NCBI GenBank assembly: GCA_934120315.1
Contig: CAKOTX010000004.1
Coordinates: 50,148 to 114,147 of the forward strand
Direction: 5' to 3'
Origin: an uncultured Clostridia bacterium
GTDB taxonomy: Bacteria; Bacillota; Clostridia; TANB77; CAG-508
DNA length: 64,000 nt
The position numbers were made by a program, and so were the translations under genes. Positions 23,836-32,500 of the stretch are shown piece by piece (position 1 is the stretch's first letter; each line of letters opens with the position of its first letter). The notes below the pieces were generated by a model that had not been told where the DNA came from, did not search any database, and saw only the letters and a list, made by a program, of their open reading frames with translations.

Positions 23836-24261
23836 TTATATACCTAACATTGTCATATTTTCTGCAATTTCATCAGCAGAAATATTTTCGTCACATTTTT
23901 GCCAAATCTCTTTATCCCAAATTTCTAATCGTGTTCCTACTCCAACAATAACCGCATCTTTTTCTAATTTCGCAGCTTGTCTTAAATTTGATGGTATTAA
24001 AAATCTACCTTGTTTGTCTATTTCACATTCTGTTGCTCCAGATAAGAAAAATCTGACAAAGTTTCTTGCATTTCTATCTGATAGTGGGAGTGATTTTAAT
24101 TTTGTTTCAAAGTTCAACCATTCATTTTGTGAAAATACAAATAAGCATCCATCTAACCCTTTGGTTATAATGAATTTTTCTCCTATGTCTTGTCTTAATT
24201 TTGCTGGCATTATTAATCTGCCTTTAGTATCTAGAGAATGCTCATATTCACCAATTAGCAA
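23836..24261 (-). CDS. mraZ: Transcriptional regulator MraZ
   Basis: AbrB-fold DNA-binding protein that represses its own division/cell-wall operon. It has two MraZ repeats: GEYEHSLDTKGRLIMPAKLR (4-23) and ECEIDKQGRFLIPSNLR (about 77-93). 141 residues is typical. TTG 24261 with AGGTGGAG 5 nt upstream gives the usual N-terminus MLIGEYEHSLD. It is the first gene of mraZ-rsmH-ftsL, with three MraZ boxes in its leader. Confidence 0.95.
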   Translation of the reverse strand: MLIGEYEHSLDTKGRLIMPAKLRQDIGEKFIITKGLDGCLFVFSQNEWLNFETKLKSLPLSDRNARNFVRFFLSGATECEIDKQGRFLIPSNLRQAAKLEKDAVIVGVGTRLEIWDKEIWQKCDENISADEIAENMTMLGI

Positions 24262-24289
24262 TCGAACTCCACCTCATTTCTTTTTTCTA

Positions 24290-24315
24290 CCACTTTATAC
24301 CACTTTGCTCCACTT
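24290..24315 (-). promoter_or_regulatory. Three MraZ operator boxes
   Basis: On the minus strand AAGTGG occurs three times with an exact 10-nt period (complements at 24290, 24300, 24310), just downstream of the mraZ -10. This tandem GTGG layout with one helical turn spacing matches known MraZ operators and predicts autorepression. Confidence 0.75.
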
Positions 24316-24322
24316 CGAATCC

Positions 24323-24351
24323 ATAATAATACATTTCATTTTTTTTTGCAA
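24323..24351 (-). promoter_or_regulatory. Promoter of mraZ-rsmH-ftsL
   Basis: Minus strand TTGCAA (24351-24346), 17 nt, TATTAT (24328-24323). The predicted start site near 24316 lies at the first MraZ box. Confidence 0.65.
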
Positions 24352-24387
24352 TACTTTTTATAAAATTTCTTGAAAAATTTTACATTT

Positions 24388-24436
24388 TCAAACACAAGTT
24401 CGTCAGCTGTTTCAACGTCTTTCGAACTTGTGTTTT
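24388..24436 (-). terminator. Probable terminator of the cysteine desulfurase gene
   Basis: Stem ACACAAGTTCG / CGAACTTGTGT with a 20-nt loop, immediately after the stop codon at 24440. The following T run is short, so termination strength is uncertain. Confidence 0.5.
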
Positions 24437-24439
24437 GTT

Positions 24440-25567
24440 TTAGCTTATAATTTGTTTTAAAATTTTTACAACATAATCTACTTGTTCAAATGTATTATTA
24501 TCTCCAAATGTTGTTCTTATTGCAGAATTTAAATATACTTCTGGAACATTCATAGCTGTCAAAACATGTGATGGATTTGTATTGCCTGATGAACATGCTG
24601 AACCACTTGATACACATATTCCTCTTTCATCTAATTTAAAAATTAATTCTGATGCATTAACTCCTTTAAAAGAAATATTAGCATTTCCAGGAAGTCTATT
24701 TTCCATACTACCATTTATTCGTATATTAGGAATTTCTTTTTGAACTTTTTTTATATAATAATCTCTAACTTTACTTAAATTTCTGATATGTGTTTCCATA
24801 TTTTTTCTAACTATTTCTGCAGCTTTGCCAAGTCCTACAATTCCAGCAACATTTTCAGTGCCTGCTCTTCTATCTTTTTCTTGATGTCCACCATTTATAA
24901 ACTTTTCTACTTCAATTCCATTTTTTATATATAATGCTCCAACTCCTTTAGGTCCATTAATCTTGTGAGAAGATAGTGATAACATATCTATCCTCATTTT
25001 TTCTACATCAATTTGCATATTTCCTATTGCCTGAACTGCATCTGTGTGAAATACAATATTATTATCATGTGCAATTTTAGCAATTTCTTCTATTGGTTGA
25101 ATTGTTCCAACTTCATTGTTCGCAGTCATTACACTAATTAATATTGTATTTGATTTTATACTTTTTCTTAATTCTTCTACATCAATTATTCCATCTTCCT
25201 TTACATTAATATATGATACTTCAAATCCCTGTCTTTCTAGTGTCTTACATGTTTCTAATATTGCTGGATGTTCTATTTTAGAAGTTATTATATGATTTCC
25301 TTTTTCTTTATTGGCATATGCAAATCCTTTTAATGCTATATTGTCACTTTCTGAGCCTCCTCCTGTAAAATATATCTCATTATGATTACAATTCAATAAT
25401 TCAGCTACTCTATTCCTTGCTTTTTCTATCGCTCTTTTTGCACTTCTTCCTACAGAATATAGTGACGAGGCATTTCCATATTCTGTTGTTAAATATGGCA
25501 TCATTTCTTGTAAAACTTCTGATTTTATTGGTGTTGTTGCACTATTGTCTAAATATATAATATTCAT
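24440..25567 (-). CDS. Cysteine desulfurase (NifS/IscS-like)
   Basis: PLP enzyme that takes sulfur from cysteine for Fe-S clusters or tRNA thiolation. 375 residues with MNIIYLDNSATTPI, HTDAVQAIG (substrate/PLP region), SLSSHKINGPKGVG (PLP Lys at about 202) and the catalytic Cys loop CVSSGSACSSGN (about 318-329). The longer loop is of the NifS/IscS type rather than SufS. No scaffold or thiolase gene is adjacent, so its sulfur acceptor is unknown. Confidence 0.92.
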   Translation of the reverse strand: MNIIYLDNSATTPIKSEVLQEMMPYLTTEYGNASSLYSVGRSAKRAIEKARNRVAELLNCNHNEIYFTGGGSESDNIALKGFAYANKEKGNHIITSKIEHPAILETCKTLERQGFEVSYINVKEDGIIDVEELRKSIKSNTILISVMTANNEVGTIQPIEEIAKIAHDNNIVFHTDAVQAIGNMQIDVEKMRIDMLSLSSHKINGPKGVGALYIKNGIEVEKFINGGHQEKDRRAGTENVAGIVGLGKAAEIVRKNMETHIRNLSKVRDYYIKKVQKEIPNIRINGSMENRLPGNANISFKGVNASELIFKLDERGICVSSGSACSSGNTNPSHVLTAMNVPEVYLNSAIRTTFGDNNTFEQVDYVVKILKQIIS

Positions 25568-25619
25568 ATGATCACCCTTATCCTTTTTATATTATATGAA
25601 TCATTTCTAAAATAAAACA

Positions 25620-25646
25620 CAAAAAAGATGGCTCTAACCATCTTTT
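25620..25646 (-). terminator. Terminator after the patatin gene
   Basis: AAAGATGG / CCATCTTT stem with a 6-nt loop and a following T run on the minus strand, overlapping the patatin stop codon. Confidence 0.7.
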
Positions 25647-26496
25647 AATATATTAACTTTTTTATTTTATCTATATTTTTTATTGTAGTCTCATATCCGA
25701 ATTTATAACATTTATCCATTTTCTCAATATCAAACAATCCAGCCTTATCTGTTGGAACAGTAAGAACTAAATCGCTTTGCTTAAAACTCTCTTCTGCAAT
25801 CTTGTTCCCCATAATATCAAGAGTTTTCATTATAATATCCATAACATCGCAATTTTCTTCTACTGGATCTGCCTCGAAATTTACAGCCATTACCTTATGT
25901 TTGCAGATTTTTTTTAATGGAAGAATTGGAGTATTATCTAAAACTCCACCATCCATAAAAATATGATTTTTGTATTCACAAGGACAAAAATACGCTGGAA
26001 AACTACTGCTTGCTCTAATTGCCTTTCCTATACTTATTTCTGTTATATATTCATCATTCACATTATTTCTTGGAGCACAATTTGTGAATATATATTCTTT
26101 TGCTTCTGCTATATCAACAGCCGGAATTACTAATGGCATTTTTATATCTGCAACCACTTTCATTTTCTTTCTTGTTGCTAATTCATTGAACATTTTTTCT
26201 AATAAAGTGCCATCATTTAATCCTGCAATTCCGATTTTTTTAGTTTTTACAAAATTACCTATTCCATTAACAATTGATAAATTTCCTATGTTTATTATAT
26301 CTTGTGCATATTTCTTGAAAAGTACATAAATATAATATGGCTTGTATCCCATTGCATATAGTGCTGCTACAATGCTTCCAGCACTTGTTCCTCCTATAGC
26401 TTCTATTTTTATGTTATTTTCTTCTAATGCTTTTAGCACACCAACATGTGCAATTCCTCTAATTCCTCCACCTGCAAATGCAATTCCAATCCCCAT
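25645..26496 (-). CDS. Patatin-like phospholipase
   Basis: Serine acyl hydrolase of the patatin family, 283 residues. It has the oxyanion loop GGGIRG (9-14), nucleophile GTSAGS (Ser38) and the dyad Asp in MDGGVLDN (Asp182). It has no signal peptide, so it is probably cytosolic or membrane-peripheral (RssA/YchK-like). It lies about 30 nt downstream of the WG-repeat protein gene, suggesting cotranscription, with a terminator at its end. Confidence 0.9.
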   Translation of the reverse strand: MGIGIAFAGGGIRGIAHVGVLKALEENNIKIEAIGGTSAGSIVAALYAMGYKPYYIYVLFKKYAQDIINIGNLSIVNGIGNFVKTKKIGIAGLNDGTLLEKMFNELATRKKMKVVADIKMPLVIPAVDIAEAKEYIFTNCAPRNNVNDEYITEISIGKAIRASSSFPAYFCPCEYKNHIFMDGGVLDNTPILPLKKICKHKVMAVNFEADPVEENCDVMDIIMKTLDIMGNKIAEESFKQSDLVLTVPTDKAGLFDIEKMDKCYKFGYETTIKNIDKIKKLIY

Positions 26497-26528
26497 AGAA
26501 AATTCCTCCTATTCAGGTTTATTATTTC

Positions 26529-27959
26529 CTATTTTTCAATATTTAAACCATCTTTAGTCGTAATTTTTCCATTATTATCTAAATAATTTTCTCTTTCATT
26601 ATTATAAACTCTAATTCCATTACTTAAAATATCTATATTAGCATTGCTCATTTCCAAGGCTAAATCAAATTTACTATCATATATATCTGTTATATTATCA
26701 GCAAAATTTAAAGCTTGGAAAATTGATTTTCCTTTTATTAATTGAATAATATCATACTTAAATTCAACTACAACTTTTTCTTCTAAATCTATTACTCCTA
26801 CTTTGTTTTGCTCATTTGTTGCTATAAAATATTTATCATATGCATATTCCAAAAAGTTATATTTTTGATTTGTTAATTTTTTTAGATTTGAATCTAAAAC
26901 AAAGTAACTTCCATTTTCATTTTCTATATAATATTTTGAACTAGAAGTTTTATTTATTATGGTGTCAAATGGAATATTTACTACCTTTCCATTTACGTCA
27001 TATACCTTCTTTTCTTGATTTTCATCAACAATCTTAGTTCCGTATAAATATATTCCTTGTACTGTTAATTCAGTAAATTCTGGTGGTAAAATCTCTATTC
27101 CTTTTAAATTAAATGCACCATGTAATTTCGTTTTTTCTACAAGAAATATTTGCAAATCTGAATCATAATCAATTGCTTGATATTGTGTATTTATAATCTT
27201 GCTACTATTTATATACACTCCATATTGCCCATTTTTAGCTGCTATCAAATAAATATCATTTTTAATTTCTGTTAATCTTGTTATCTGATTATATTCCTCT
27301 TGCAATACTTGTGTTCCATCATAATCATAATATCCATATCTATAACCATCAGTTGTAACTACTCTAACAATATATCCAGATTTCTTATAACCATTTTCAT
27401 CTGTATAAAACCCATCTGATTCTATTGAATCATATTTATTCTTTATTTTTGAATTTCCTTTTTCGTCAATAATTCCATATTCACCATTTTCTTTTACTAG
27501 CACTTCTCCTTCTTTTTTTCCGAAACTGCTAAGCTCTTGGTATTTATTTTCTGTAACTGTTTTGCCTGTAAGACTTAATAGTCCTACTTTTCCATTTTTC
27601 TCATATTTTAGAATATTTCTTTCATATTTATTTTCATCATAAGAAATCAATTCTACTTTATCATAATCTGTAAAAATTACTTTGTTTTTAGAATCTATGA
27701 ATTTAGAATCGTCTCCATTTTTACAATAAAATACTTCTCTATGTTGATTTGGAATTACAACTTCATCATATTGTGGTTCAATTACAGTCTTATCGTTTTG
27801 GGCTACACCTTTTTTGCCATCTTTTTCTATAATAGAATAATTAATAGATGTATCTTCTTTTTCATCTTTAATTTTATCTTTATTTGGTATATATATTGAA
27901 AGTGCTAAACTAATAATAATTATTATTCCAATTAAAATTACACTTATTTTTTTTGACAT
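26529..27959 (-). CDS. WG-repeat protein with N-terminal membrane anchor
   Basis: 476 residues: a transmembrane segment (about 6-25), then many 30-40-residue repeats of the WG/KWG type. Examples are KDGKKGVAQNDKTVIEPQYDE, ENGEYGIIDEKGNSKIKNKYD and KNGQYGVYI, which form a beta-propeller-like surface domain outside the membrane. AGAGGTAG precedes the ATG at 27959; the frame upstream to 28019 lacks an RBS. The function is unknown; members occur near sporulation and envelope genes. Confidence 0.82.
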   Translation of the reverse strand: MSKKISVILIGIIIIISLALSIYIPNKDKIKDEKEDTSINYSIIEKDGKKGVAQNDKTVIEPQYDEVVIPNQHREVFYCKNGDDSKFIDSKNKVIFTDYDKVELISYDENKYERNILKYEKNGKVGLLSLTGKTVTENKYQELSSFGKKEGEVLVKENGEYGIIDEKGNSKIKNKYDSIESDGFYTDENGYKKSGYIVRVVTTDGYRYGYYDYDGTQVLQEEYNQITRLTEIKNDIYLIAAKNGQYGVYINSSKIINTQYQAIDYDSDLQIFLVEKTKLHGAFNLKGIEILPPEFTELTVQGIYLYGTKIVDENQEKKVYDVNGKVVNIPFDTIINKTSSSKYYIENENGSYFVLDSNLKKLTNQKYNFLEYAYDKYFIATNEQNKVGVIDLEEKVVVEFKYDIIQLIKGKSIFQALNFADNITDIYDSKFDLALEMSNANIDILSNGIRVYNNERENYLDNNGKITTKDGLNIEK

Positions 27960-28037
27960 ATTTCTACCTCTTTCGCATTTTGATATTTTTATTTTACTAT
28001 TATCATTGCATTTTTTCAAGATTTTTTCGCATTTTCC

Positions 28038-28066
28038 TTGTTTTTTTTAGTATGATATTGTATAAT
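28038..28066 (+). promoter_or_regulatory. SigA-type promoter for asnS
   Basis: TTGTTT (28038-28043), 17 nt, TATAAT (28061-28066). The short leader of about 70 nt has no T-box signature. Confidence 0.65.
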
Positions 28067-28140
28067 CTTTACATAATAAAACAAAGTAAGATTTGTGAGC
28101 TTTATATACTACTCAAATCGCAATAGGAAGGATGATTTTT

Positions 28141-29529
28141 ATGACAGATTTAACAGTAAAAGATTTATTTAAACACACATCAGATTACGCAGAAAAAGAA
28201 GTTACTTTAGAAGGATGGGTAAAAACAGTTAGGGATTCTAAAACATTTGGATTTATCGAACTAAATGATGGTTCTTTTTTTAAAAATGTTCAAATTGTTT
28301 TTAATGATAAATTATCAAATTTCAATGAAATTGCAAAACTTACAATTAGTTCATCTATAAAAGTTACAGGAACTGTTGTAATTACAGAAAATGCAAAGCA
28401 ACCATTTGAAATTCAAGCAACAAATATTGAAGTTGAAGGCATTTGTGCTTCAGATTACCCTCTTCAAAAAAAGAGACATTCATTTGAATATTTACGTAGC
28501 ATTGCATATCTTCGTCCAAGAACAAACACATTTAACGCTGTTTTCAGAATAAGAAGTGTTGCTGCATTCGCTATCCATCAATATTTCCAAGATAATGGAT
28601 ATGTTTATGTTCATACACCAATTATTACATGTGCAGATTGCGAAGGTTCTGCAGAAATGTTCAAATTAACAACATTAGACCTTGATAAAGATTTACCACA
28701 AAAGGATGGAAAAACAGATTTTTCTGAAGACCTATTTGGTAAAAAAGCTTATATTACAGGTTCTGGGCAATTACATGGAGAAACATTTGCCGCTGCATTT
28801 GGAAAAATATATACATTTGGTCCAACATTAAGAAGTGAAAATTCAAATACCAAAACACATGCTAATGAATTCTGGATGATAGAACCAGAAATCTCATTCT
28901 GCGATTTAAATGGTTTAATGGATATTGAAGAAGATTGTTTAAAATATATTGTTAAAACTGTTCTAGAAAAATGTCCAGAAGAAATTGATTTCTGTGACAA
29001 ATTCATTCAAAATGGATTAAAAGAAAAATTAACAAAATTAATCTCTTCTGAGTTCGTAAGAATAGATCACAAAGATGTTATAGATATTTTGAAAAAAGCT
29101 GATAGAGAATGGGAATTCCAACCAGAATATGGTGAAGATTTAGCAAAAGAACATGAAAAATATATTACAGAATATTTCAATGGTCCTGTTTTCGTTAAAA
29201 ACTGGCCAAAAGATATAAAATCATATTACATGAAAGTTAACCCAGATGGAAAAACAGTTGCTGCTGTTGACTTAGAAGTACCTGGTGCTGGAGAAATTAT
29301 GGGTGGTTCTCAAAGGGAAGAAGATTACGAAAAATTAAGTTCTCGTATGAAAGAAATGGGAATTGCAACAGATCCACTATATTGGTATCTTGATTTACGT
29401 AGATTTGGTACTGATATCCATTCAGGATTTGGTCTTGGTTTCGAAAGATTGTTAATGTATATTACTGGAGTAGAAAACATCAGAGATGTTATCCCTTATC
29501 CTAGAACACCAAATAATTGTGATTTCTAA
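28141..29529 (+). CDS. asnS: Asparagine--tRNA ligase
   Basis: Class II aminoacyl-tRNA synthetase with an N-terminal OB-fold (VTLEGWVKTVRDSKTFGFIELNDGS) and the catalytic core: motif 2 GPTLRSENSNTKTHANEFWMIEPE and motif 3 GFGLGFERLLMYITG. 462 residues is normal. AGGAAGG lies 9 nt before the ATG at 28141; the ATG at 28132 abuts the RBS. It charges tRNA-Asn, the tRNA whose gene in this window is interrupted by an intron. Confidence 0.96.
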   Translation: MTDLTVKDLFKHTSDYAEKEVTLEGWVKTVRDSKTFGFIELNDGSFFKNVQIVFNDKLSNFNEIAKLTISSSIKVTGTVVITENAKQPFEIQATNIEVEGICASDYPLQKKRHSFEYLRSIAYLRPRTNTFNAVFRIRSVAAFAIHQYFQDNGYVYVHTPIITCADCEGSAEMFKLTTLDLDKDLPQKDGKTDFSEDLFGKKAYITGSGQLHGETFAAAFGKIYTFGPTLRSENSNTKTHANEFWMIEPEISFCDLNGLMDIEEDCLKYIVKTVLEKCPEEIDFCDKFIQNGLKEKLTKLISSEFVRIDHKDVIDILKKADREWEFQPEYGEDLAKEHEKYITEYFNGPVFVKNWPKDIKSYYMKVNPDGKTVAAVDLEVPGAGEIMGGSQREEDYEKLSSRMKEMGIATDPLYWYLDLRRFGTDIHSGFGLGFERLLMYITGVENIRDVIPYPRTPNNCDF

Positions 29530-29535
29530 TATTAG

Positions 29536-29573
29536 AAAAAGTGTCACTCTTTAAAGAATGACACTTTTTTTTA
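29536..29573. terminator. Bidirectional terminator between asnS and the glucan synthase gene
   Basis: AAAAAGTGTCA / TGACACTTTTT stem with a 12-nt loop and T runs on both strands between the converging genes. Confidence 0.8.
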
Positions 29574-32500
29574 CATTACAACTTCTATATTAAAAATCTT
29601 ATTACTTCCATCTAATGGAATTTTATTTTCAGACTCTACCCCATTTACAATCACACTACTAACTCCTGTATTTTTTCTATTAGGATTTGTAACTTTTATA
29701 TTATAAATACTTTCTTTATATTTATATCTTATTTCAAACTCTTTCCAATCTTTTGAGATACATGGGTTAAAACTCATTGTATTATGGTATATTGTTAATC
29801 CTAAAATATATTGGACTCCTGTTAAATAATACCAACTACTTGAACCTGTATACCATGTCCATCCTCCTGAACCCGCTAAATTTTTAGCTCCATATACATC
29901 TGCTGCTATTACATATGGTTCTACTTTATATTTATTTGCAGTTTCTTTAGTTCGTGCATGTTCTATTGGTGTTATCATTCTGTATAACTCAACCGCTGTG
30001 TCGCCTCTTCCTAAAATTGTTTCTGCAATTATTGCCCAAACAGCAGCATGTGTGTATTGTCCTCCATTTTCTCTGACTCCTGGCAAATAAGATTTTATAT
30101 ATCCTGGCTCTAATTTGCTTTTTTCGAATGGTGGATCAAGTAATTTTATTATTCCACTTTCTTTATCTATTAAATGACTTTCTAAACTTTCTATCGCTTG
30201 ATTTTGCTTTGGCTCTTCTCCTGCTCCTGATATAATTGACCAACTTTGTGCAATACTATCTATTTTACACTCGTCATTCTCCATGCTTCCATAGACATCA
30301 CCATTATCTGCAAATGCTCGTTTAAACCAACGTCCATCCCACGCATTTTGATTTAAAGCTACCTTTAATTCTTTTGCCTTAGTTCTATATTTCTCTGCCA
30401 AATCATTTTCTTTCATATATTCTGCAATCTCTGAAAATCCTAACAAAATTCTATACAAGAAAAATCCTAACCAGACACTTTCTCCTTTTCCTTTCGGACC
30501 TATATTGCTAAATCCATCATTCCAATCTCCTATTCCTATTTTAGGCAATCCGTTTTCTCCAAATTGACATCTATCTATTGCTTTTTTGCAATGTTCGTAA
30601 ATACTTCCAACTTCTTTTCCAGATAAATATTTATCATATTTTTCATTTTCGTTTTCATTTAAAACTGCCCCATTTAAATATGATGTTTGTTCTTCTAAAA
30701 TACTGTAATCTCCTGTATGATTGATATATTGAATTACCATATATGGCAACCATAATAAGTCATCTGAAAATCTGGTTCTAATACCTCTGTCATTTTCATC
30801 ATGCCACCAATGTTCAACATCTCCCTCAATAAATTGATGTTTACTGTGTTTTAGAATTTGATTATATAATAATTTACTATCCAAAAATTTAGTTCCAAAT
30901 GCATCTTGTAACTGATCTCTAAAACCATATGCCCCTCCAGATTGATAGAATCCACTTTTTGCAAGTAATCTACAACTGATTGTCTGATACATTATCCATC
31001 CATTTAACATTATATTGATAGATTCATATGGTGTTTTCACTTGTACCCTTCCAAGTAATTCGTTCCAATATGATTTCACTCTACTTAGTTCATCATTGCA
31101 ATTCTGCATTTTTGAATATTTATATGCTATATCTTTTGCTTCCATCAATCCTTCCTCTGCCCCTAAAATTAGCGAAATCTTTTTATTTGAAAAGCTTTCA
31201 ATTTCAACTTCAATTTCTATTGCAATACAAGATTTTTTTCCAATTCCAATATCATTATCTAATCTCATTCTGTTTAGCCCATTAGGATTAGAAATTCCAC
31301 CTTTTCCAAGAAATGTTTTCTTGTTTCCTGTAAATGATTTTATTTTTTCACTACTTGATACATAAATTGTATCTTTAAATTGGTCCACATTATATAAATT
31401 TTTTGCTACTAGCAAATTCGAATTTTCTATATATTGTAATTTGATATAACTATCTGATTTTATTTCATCTTCACCCAGCACTGGTTTTACATAGTAAACT
31501 ATTTTTATTTTTTTCTTTTTAGGTGCATTGTTTTTTAATGTTAGAATATTAATTTTTACACTATCTTCTTGTGCCACAAAAACTTCTAATTCTTGTGTTA
31601 TTTCATCACTCTCATGAACAAATTTGGTATATCCAAATCCATAAATTATATTGTAATTTTTATTATCTGGCATTGGCATGGCTGTTGGAGTCCAAGTTCT
31701 TCCATTTTCTTCATCTTTTAAATAGATAATTTCTGATGGAATATTAGTACTACTACTATTGTGCCAACTTGTAATTCTGTTTAATCTACAATTTTTATAC
31801 CAAGTATATCCTCCTCCACTTTCTGTTACTACTGTTCCAAATTTTGAATTTGCTATGATATTACTCCAAGTTGCAGGAAGTCTGTTATCTCTATTTATTC
31901 TCATCACATATTCTTTGCCATCTTCTGTAAAAGCCCCATATTCATTATAATATTTTGAGTCTTTTAAATTATTTACTAAATCCAAATCATTATTTTCTTC
32001 ATCATATTTTAAATTAGATTGTTTTGAATCTTCTATTGTCTTGTAATTTTCTAAGAAATCTTCTTCCATGTCCTTAATAATATTTTCAAGATTTCCTAGA
32101 TGACTATCTATAACTAAGGCTGAAACAAATTTGATTAAATTAACATCTTGTTCATCCATCTCACTTTTAGATAGTACAAATATTCCACCATAAATGTTTT
32201 TCATATATGCCAAATGATTATTTAAAATTGCCCCTTCAACTTCATCTCTAATATAATTTTCGTAACTGTAATTTTCCTCATCAATTATCACAAGTTCAAT
32301 TTTTATATTTTTAGTTCTGAAAAACTCATATGCTTTTAAAATCTGTCTTATAACATAAATATCATTTATATATTTTATTGTAACTGCAATGATTGGCAAA
32401 TCACCTGATATTCCGTATTTCCATAAATCACTTTGTTCATAAGTTTTATATGAATATTTAAGGTTGTTTTTTATAGGATTATCAAATAACAAATATCCTA

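Noticed and set aside
28067..28140. T-box riboswitch upstream of asnS
   Set aside because: The leader is only about 70 nt and lacks a T-box sequence, specifier loop or antiterminator.
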